DNA of 64,000 nt. It comes from Symbiodinium natans (lineage: Eukaryota; Sar; Dinophyceae; Suessiales; Symbiodiniaceae). This document shows positions 57,684 through 64,000 of this stretch, one piece after another (the stretch's first letter is position 1; every line of letters starts with the position of its first letter). The position numbers and the translations under genes were made by a program. Where the stretch lies: the NCBI GenBank assembly GCA_905221605.1, contig CAJNDS010002333.1:1-64000 (forward strand). Direction: 5' to 3'. The notes beneath the pieces are model-generated. The model saw only the letters and a program-made list of their open reading frames with translations, searched no databases and was not told the origin of the DNA.

Positions 57684-57712
57684 AGACCCTAAACCCTAAA
57701 CCATAAACCCTC
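57684..57712. repeat. Telomere-like CCCTAAA string, copy 2
   Basis: Two adjacent perfect CCCTAAA heptamers followed by a CATAAACCC variant. Confidence 0.5.
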
Positions 57713-58028
57713 CTTGCACACCGCCTGGCAAGATATTCTGACGAGCTGCGCTTGAGCCGTGTCTTGGGCCATTAAATACTGTCTCGACCCACTTCAGCTT
57801 ACGACGGTCCGACCGTTGCTTGACGACTCGCGTCCAACAACTTTGCAAATCACTTCGATAGCACGGCCGGTTGAGGTTCCCGACGCAGCTTGGCAGGGTC
57901 CAGTGGCAGCAGCTCAGCTTACCTGGTCCTGAGCCTGACTAGCATCATTGCCAAACCAGACTTGAGGATGCTTCCACGAATGATAAAGGGGGGTAGGCGC
58001 TTAAGCTAAGCAGCGGCAAAACGCATAC

Positions 58029-58377
58029 CTTTGCGGCCGCATCTCTTCCATGGCCTTGTCGGCAAGGTCTCCAGGTTTAAGTCTTGACAGCAGATCCAGT
58101 GATTGCTGCTCCTGCAGCGTCTGTCTCGGAATGGGAGTCTGCCAAGCAGTCATGCAGTCCATCTGTTTTTGCACTTGGGGGCGTCGTGAAAGCGTGACAA
58201 AACTTCTCATATATCGAGGAAAGTAAACAACCTTCATGGTTTCGGACTGCTTTTGCGGAACGGGAATGGCCTTGCTGGCATCCAAATTGCTGAGGCTCTT
58301 TGCTTGCACAGAACGTCAATCTTGTGCGTTGCAAGATATTGAAGGTGTTGAACAGTTTCAACTTTGGTGGTTGGCCT
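58029..58377 (-). CDS. Candidate coding exon on the minus strand, copy 2
   Basis: Counterpart of 48378-48710, with CAAAG|GTATGC as donor. A 14-nt difference near 58291-58305 shifts the frame relative to copy 1. It may mark a small intron edge or a disabling mutation. Confidence 0.28.
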
Positions 58378-58448
58378 AGTTATCTTAGTTGCTAAATGTT
58401 GTGCAGGACTGTGCCGTTGTGCTTGGGAGCCTTGCTGCTTCAAACAGT

Positions 58449-58650
58449 TCATCACAAAAGCCACGTGAAAAGTTACCATGGATCTTTGGCCATCCGTCGA
58501 TATTAAGCAGGCGTGTGCGAACTGTCATGAACTGTCTGGTAGCAGACCCGACTGCTTTGAGTACAATTGGCCCTTGAAACAAGCTCTCAGCTGTCCGTGC
58601 CATATCCATCATGAGATGGAGACTGGTCTCGTCGCAGTGGTGACGACCGG
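58449..58650 (-). CDS. Candidate upstream exon on the minus strand, copy 2
   Basis: An uninterrupted frame encodes a mixed, protein-like stretch running from CDETSLHLM to FSRGFCDELFEAAR. Copy 1 has the same stretch with a frame change and a stop. It lies in the right order to be spliced to the exon at 58029-58377; a GC-AG junction around 58435 and 58378 is possible but unproven. No family is recognised. Confidence 0.28.
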
Positions 58651-58794
58651 GCTCCTTCCGTGTCTGCCGCTGAGTAGCATGGAGCAGTGTATCAGATATC
58701 AGGAATCTGCGCAGCCTACCTGCTAGTATACTGGTCAAGGGTATCATGTCAGGAAGCTTTCAAGGAGCGCAGGGAGGGAAAAGTAAACACCTCT

Positions 58795-60400
58795 GGCTTG
58801 CATGCCTTTGCAGTATCTCCATGGCGTTCCATGTTATGCAGACAGGAGTCTCTGCCACCGCGCCTGCGGCTGGTACACAGCCTGTCTCTAGACGGCCGTC
58901 TCACAGGTAGCAACGGCCCCTGTGTGGCTTGCTTTGCCTAATCGTGTACCTGATCGCACATCACCGCCGAGCTGAAAACGCTCGTATGATAGCGTTGCGC
59001 AGACAAGCCTGCCTGACAGTGCCCTTCTTTGCGGGCCATCGATGTTGGAGCAGGCACGGGCAGCAAAGAGAGACCCGTTGACGAGATTGCAGCCCATGCA
59101 GTGTCAGTATCTGAGCGCCAGCTGGCGACAATAGCACAAAAGCAACATCGACAGCAACGACTCGTGTTCATAGTGTTTTGAAGAGTTCCTGATGATATGG
59201 GCATCGCTGACGGGATGTTAGAAAAGAGGAGAGAGGTAACCACCTTGGGCTTACATGCCCTAGCAGCCCTAGCAGTATCTCCATGGCATTCCATGATATG
59301 CAAAGAGGAGTCTCTGCCAACGTGCGGCTGATGCACTGCCTGTCTGCGGATTGCCGTCCTGTAGCAACAGCACCTGGGTGGCTTGCTTTTGTCTAATCAT
59401 GTACATGGCGTCACATCACTGACGAGCTGAAGGCGCTCATATCAGGACGTTGCAGAAACGAGCAGCCTGCTTGACAGTCCATTCTGTTTTTGCGGGCTGG
59501 AACAGGCAAGGGCATTATGACGGGAATCTTTCAGGGAGAATCCCGAGGCAGGCTCGCAAAGGGAGACTCCTTTGGGCTTTTGATGCCCTCGCTGCTCCTC
59601 GTCTGTGGTTTTCTAAGAGTGCATCCTCACGAGATTGCGGCCCATGCAGTGTCTGTGTCTGAACGAAAGCTCACCGGATGGGGACAGTAGCACAAGAGCA
59701 ACATCGACAGCAACGACTGGTGTTCACAGTGTTTGTCAGACTTCCTGATGATATGGGCATCGCTGACGGGAAGGCTGCAAAAGAGGGAGGAGAACACCCA
59801 GGGCTTGCACGCCCTGGCAGTATCTCCGTGGCATTCCATGCTATGCAACAGGAGTCTCTGCAACCGCGATACCCCTCTTGGGCTTTTTGGTGTCCTTGCC
59901 CGAGGGCATCCTTATCTCTGCAGGGGGTGCCGAGACTGCGGCCCATGCAGGGTCTGTGTCTAGGAGGCTGCAGTTCGTCTGGGTTATGACCTGCAGGATA
60001 GGACACGCTCCCCTACTTCTGAGGGCGGCGCGAAAGCTGAATGAAGACAGCACCAGCCGCAGCTACAACTGCGCAGCCTTCCTGATGATGTGGGCATTGC
60101 TGGCCAGCAGGGGGCTGTGTCAGACCTGCGGTATGAGTGAGAGGATCCCGCCGAGGAGGGGGGGGAAGCAAACACCTTGGGCTTGCATGCCCTTGCAGAA
60201 TCTCCAGGTATTTCCATGGCATGCAAACTGGAGTCTCTGCCACAACGATTGAGGCTTACTGCCTAGCTTCGGATGGCTGTCTGGCAGGTGCCAACAGCTG
60301 TTGTTAATCGTTTACCTGACTGCTCGTGCCCTTGCGGTATCTCCATGGCTACCATGTTGTTCAAACTGGAGCATCTGCCGCAACGACAGCAACAGAACAC
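58795..60400 (+). repeat. Imperfect tandem modules, copy 2 (about five)
   Basis: Modules with phrases such as CCTGATGATATGGGCATCGC, TTGGGCTTGCATGCC, TATCTCCATGGCATTCCATG and GCGGCCCATGCAGTGTCTG recur at about 58811, 59271, 59818, 60195 and 60335. Copy 1 has fewer. Confidence 0.6.
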
Positions 60401-60639
60401 ACCGGACATGGACTCATTGTTGCATCGTGGGTGCCACGAGGGTATTTTCCTTAGTTCAGCTGCGCTTGCTATTTTCCCGCAATTCCAAGCATCATTCAGG
60501 TTCTGGTAAATAGCGTAAATAACGTACCCCTATCCTGCAGGATGAGGTCCTGGGCGAGCAGGGTAGATGAACTTAGGTGTTTTTCAGGAAGAGGCTTCGT
60601 AAGGGCAGGTTGCCTGCAGGGTGAGACGGCGTTATACTT

Positions 60640-61730
60640 CTAAGTTCTGATGCTGATCTTTGGCAGATGCTGTGGGGTGTAGGCTATTGCCTCAACGAGA
60701 TGCTCAGCTCTGCACGCAAGCCGGCCCATGGCAACTTACAAGACACTTACAAACCACTTACGAGCCACTTGCAGTCCCCCAGGCCAAATACGGGCCTTTG
60801 AGCAATTTGAAAGCTACGTACGAACCACTTGTAGGCTTCTTACGGGCCTCCCATGGGCCTTCGAGTCACTAACAGGCCACTTACGGGCCGCTTACGGCCC
60901 TGCGTGCCACTTGAGCCATTCAGATACTTACGGGCCGACTGACGAAAACGTGCTTGATGCTTGGCCTGAATTCTCACGAGACCTGTCGCGAAAACATGCT
61001 TACGAAGGATTGCCAAGCTTCAGCCTAGCTTTGACTCACACCAGTACTTCACGAGCCACGAACGAGCTACTCCCGAACCCACGCAAATCATTTGCACTTG
61101 CACGCAAGGAGCTCAACAGGGTTGAGACCATGTGATGTGTGTTCCGCGTGGGGCCATGGTTCTTGCAAGGCCGTGCTTTGTGCCATGCTGCGAAGTTTTG
61201 ATGTTGATTTTGGGCAGATGCCGTGGGGTTTAGGCCATTGCCTCGACGAACGAGATGCTCAGCTTTGCAGGCAATTCTGCACAGGTCTCGTGCGCAGGCC
61301 TCCCACGGCCCTCAACACGGGCCTCCTACGTAGACCCTTGGCAACTTACAAGCAACTTAGCTACTTACGGGCACCTTACAGCCCTTTCTTTCGCCTTCGA
61401 GCAACTTGCCAGCCGCTTGCGGGGGTCCCTTACGCTCCCCTTTCGAGTCATTTGCGCCGTTGGCGATAGCCAACTTCGGGCCTCTTATGTCTTACGGGCT
61501 GTTTTGAGCAGCTCTAGCTGGTGACGAGAGCTTGCTTGACGACTGATCTGCCGTTCGATTGACAAAACGAAGGTCTCTGACCCAGCCTGGCCTGATTTCT
61601 CACGAGAGCTTACTCGAGAACCGGGCCTGCGCAAACGCATGCTTATGAAGGATTGGCAAGCTTCGAGCCAAGTCTGGACCTTGCCAAGTGCTTGCTCTTC
61701 CCCAAAACATGCCCTCACCAGCACCTAAAT
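60640..61730 (+). repeat. Internal duplication within copy 2
   Basis: The block 60640-61090 has a diverged second version at 61190-61725, including the phrases GAGATGCTCAGCT, GGCAACTTACAAG and CTCACGAGAGC. Copy 1 has one version (50000-50470). Both versions carry degenerate ACTTACGGGCC-type words (60720-60925 and 61320-61500). Confidence 0.65.
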
Positions 61731-61973
61731 TCAACAGGGCTGCAAAACGGTATAACGTGATTGATGTGTTTTCGGCGTGTGGCCGTGGTTCCTGCAAGGC
61801 CATGCTGTTCGAAGCCCTGTGCCAGGGTAAGTCACGTGCAATGCATTGTCATGCGAACGGCAGGTATCTGGCTTTTGCAAGGAAGCACAGGCCCAGGACC
61901 AAGGCATCGCGTCGATAGGACCAGGGACAGGACCATAGTTTTACTCAAAGCTTTTAGGGGTTACATGCTCCAG

Positions 61974-62020
61974 TCCGCCCCTCCCCCTCCCCTCCCCCTT
62001 CCCCTTCCCCTCCTCCCCGA
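61974..62020 (+). repeat. Polypyrimidine tract, copy 2
   Basis: A C/T-only stretch of CCCCTC-type units, followed by CCCGACAG|GATCAAGG. Copy 1 lacks it. Confidence 0.85.
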
Positions 62021-62036
62021 CAGGATCAAGGCAGCT

Positions 62037-62189
62037 ATGGCTTTGCGCTGCACTCGCTGCCGCAGAATCCCACTTGGAGTGCTGCGGTGCCAGCGACGTC
62101 CGACCTTTGATGCGTATGCCCTGGAACGGGAGAAGCTGAGCCGACGAGCGTATGTCAGGAGGAGGGCATCTGCATCCCGCACGAGATGA
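62037..62189 (+). CDS. Candidate exon, copy 2 counterpart of 50759-50941
   Basis: Same C-terminal peptide and stop, but the fourth cysteine of the CX2C-X9-CX2C motif is Arg. The preceding polypyrimidine run and CAG|G could act as an acceptor. Confidence 0.22.
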   Translation: MALRCTRCRRIPLGVLRCQRRPTFDAYALEREKLSRRAYVRRRASASRTR

Positions 62190-62316
62190 GAAGCGCGGCA
62201 GCCGCTTCCTTTTGGGGCCCCTGCTACTGTGCAACCTGACAAGGGCAAACCTCACTTCCGAGCCAAAAGCCGCTTAGTCGTCGGGGCCTCCCCGAAGGGT
62301 GTAGCTTAGGCAAGAG

Positions 62317-62703
62317 GTGTGCAGGCGTGCCTTTATGGGAGGGGGAAGGTCACAAGAGCTTGGCAAAATGTTGCGTTCGGAAAAAGGGGCTCGTCAGAAA
62401 GCATGCGTTATGGAGGAGCGTGGCCGGGCCGTGCCTCGTGTGGGGCAAGAAAAGGCACGAGACCAGGGCACGCGGGCAAAGAGCTCCATTAGCAGCGATC
62501 GGATGCGTGTGCCAGTGGAGCGCATGGGGCGGCGAGCTCCCGGAGCCGTGCTTGCTGCTGTCTTGCGGGCGCTTCGCGGACTCCGTGGAGCTGGCGCCTG
62601 TTCCGCAGGCGCCTTTAGTCGCACAGGCGTGGGGCAGATCCAAACTCAGGAGACTGAGCAGTCGCGTAGTGACCACTCGGAAGTACTCGGGGGCCACATG
62701 TGA
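62317..62703 (+). CDS. Candidate ORF kept in both copies, copy 2
   Basis: Counterpart of 51073-51465, 128 codons, with the same start and stop positions despite in-frame indels. Confidence 0.22.
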   Translation: MCRRAFMGGGRSQELGKMLRSEKGARQKACVMEERGRAVPRVGQEKARDQGTRAKSSISSDRMRVPVERMGRRAPGAVLAAVLRALRGLRGAGACSAGAFSRTGVGQIQTQETEQSRSDHSEVLGGHM

Positions 62704-63040
62704 TTACTTGCGCGCGTCGCCTTCAAGGATCCGAATCGACGGTGTCCACAGCGTTGCGGGCGAAGCATGCGAAAGCTGGTCTCTCTAAGTCTTTCTAAGA
62801 CCTGCGGACGTCTTACCCTCGAAGCTCCGAAGCAAATCTTGAGGAAGTCGCGAGCTCGGGTTGCCGTACCGCGGGGCCTCCGGCCGCCTTGAGAAGCGTC
62901 CGAAGGTAAAAGCGGCACCGGGAGAGGTTTGAGAGTTTGAGAGTGGGGGTGTTGAAGAGATGCTCGGCGCATCTCCCCGCGCCAGGAGCGCTGCGAGCTT
63001 GTGCGCTGCAGCACTCCGCGCGCCTCTGAGGAGCCTCAGA

Positions 63041-63061
63041 ATAAAGCCTCTGAGGCTTTAT
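63041..63061. repeat. 21-bp palindrome, copy 2
   Basis: Arms 63041-63050 and 63052-63061 remain perfectly complementary although one A-T pair has become T-A relative to copy 1. Confidence 0.9.
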
Positions 63062-63113
63062 GGTCCGACCTGTAGGGTGAGGCGGCTGAGGGTCTTTTTC
63101 TGGTACAAGTTCT

Positions 63114-63158
63114 CCAGAGCCTCCAGAGCCTCCAGAGCCTCCAGAGCCTCCAGAGCCT
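63114..63158 (+). repeat. 9-bp minisatellite (CCAGAGCCT)
   Basis: Five perfect tandem units. Copy 1 has about three degenerate units at 51960-51987. Confidence 0.85.
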
Positions 63159-64000
63159 CAAGGGCCTCCTTTGGTCCGACGTGACCTCTCAGGCCTCCCA
63201 AGGCTTCAAAGCTGGGCCAGACGCAGATTCCCCTCTTCTCCAGCCTTCTAGCTGGGAGCACCCAGCAGCTTGTTCCGAAAGACGAAGCCGCTCGAGCCCG
63301 TGAGTTGACTGCAATCTTCGTTTGTCCGTGCCAGCTCGGACGCCCAAGCAGGCTTGCGCGTCTGGCGCATCTGGCGCATCTGGGGCATCTCCAGATCGGT
63401 CTCGCAGGAATGGCACATGGTGCCGAAGTGTAGTCCACGACTGCTACGGCCGTGCTCAGACTCAATTCCAGACTGCTCCCCAGCGATTGTGCTGGGTGTG
63501 CCGGCCGGACGACGAAGAGAACGTGTGTAACATGTTTTTAACACGCCTGGATGCAGGTGCTTGGCTGAGAAGACCGGGGCAGTGCCAACAGAAGCGGCCG
63601 AATCAGGCTGTGTGCATCTTTTTGGATGTGCGTCTGGGGCTGTCGCGCGCCTTTGAAATAACTTTGCGTGCATAGATGCGCCGCCTCACCTTCTGCAGGC
63701 GCGCTTGGCCTGGCCATGGCCATTGAAGCTCAGGCTACGACCTGCGGCAAAACCAAGGAGTTTCGGAGGCGGTGGTGCTACATGCCGAACTGCAAGGCAG
63801 TCCCTTAGTGGAACTGCAGCTGAGCGATGCTCGTAGGTCGTCCCACGGCTGTCGTTGCTGCAGCTGGCGGCCACGACTCAGTACTTGCCGACATGCCCGG
63901 TGTATGCAGGTTCTTGCAGAAGCCGGGGATCGCAATGGTCCCACGCTGCGACGGCTTCGACGCTCCATGCCGGCCTTCTGCTGCCGTCAGGGCGTGCGCG

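Larger units (their letters stand above)
53612..64000 (+). repeat. Large direct duplication, copy 2 (truncated by window)
   Basis: Longer than copy 1 because of a 678-bp inverted-repeat element, about 230 bp near 56400-56630, expanded tandem modules at 58800-60400, and an internal duplication at 60640-61730. Confidence 0.9.

Overview
This window looks like nuclear DNA of a complex eukaryote, most likely a dinoflagellate or a close algal relative. The signs are very low gene density, tandem duplication at several scales, degenerate CCCTAAA/TTTAGGG-type telomere-like strings inside the sequence, candidate introns with AG|G junctions (one apparently GC-AG), and a decayed ORF resembling the DDE transposases common in dinoflagellates. 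This placement is inference. No rRNA, tRNA, CRISPR array or bacterial operon was recognised.

Region 1 (1-17512) holds two nearly identical direct copies (A 1017-7680, B 9811-16572) of a 6.7-kb module. Each copy runs in the same order: a 245-bp satellite block, a telomere-like string, three copies of a 540-bp repeat, a long imperfect palindrome with an AT-rich loop, a Rep gene, a 44-bp direct repeat over the Rep stop codon, and two degenerate short-repeat fields. The Rep protein carries an HUH rolling-circle endonuclease domain joined to an SF3 helicase, with every core catalytic motif intact. This is the CRESS-DNA virus/plasmid Rep architecture. No capsid gene is visible. The 2.1 kb between the copies holds a frameshifted transposase-like remnant, a diverged relative of the 540-bp repeat, and a hairpin whose loop contains the left breakpoint of copy B.

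Region 2 (17513-44205) is one tandem array of about ten units of about 2.77 kb. Each full unit contains a 510-bp internal tandem duplication, a 36-bp subrepeat field and a TG microsatellite. No credible gene is seen in it. Unusually, the outer units are nearly identical and the diverged units lie in the middle.

Region 3 (44206-64000) holds a second large direct duplication (copy 1 from about 44528, copy 2 from about 53612 past the window end), more diverged than region 1. Comparing the copies exposes two segments with inverted-repeat ends present in only one copy. It also shows a palindrome with a matched pair of base changes, 9-bp minisatellites that change copy number, and a few candidate exons with splice-like ends. 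These exons are weakly supported and no family is recognised.

The best candidate for an undescribed system is the Rep-palindrome-satellite module: an endogenous rolling-circle initiator next to a possible origin, embedded in and perhaps responsible for head-to-tail amplified DNA.
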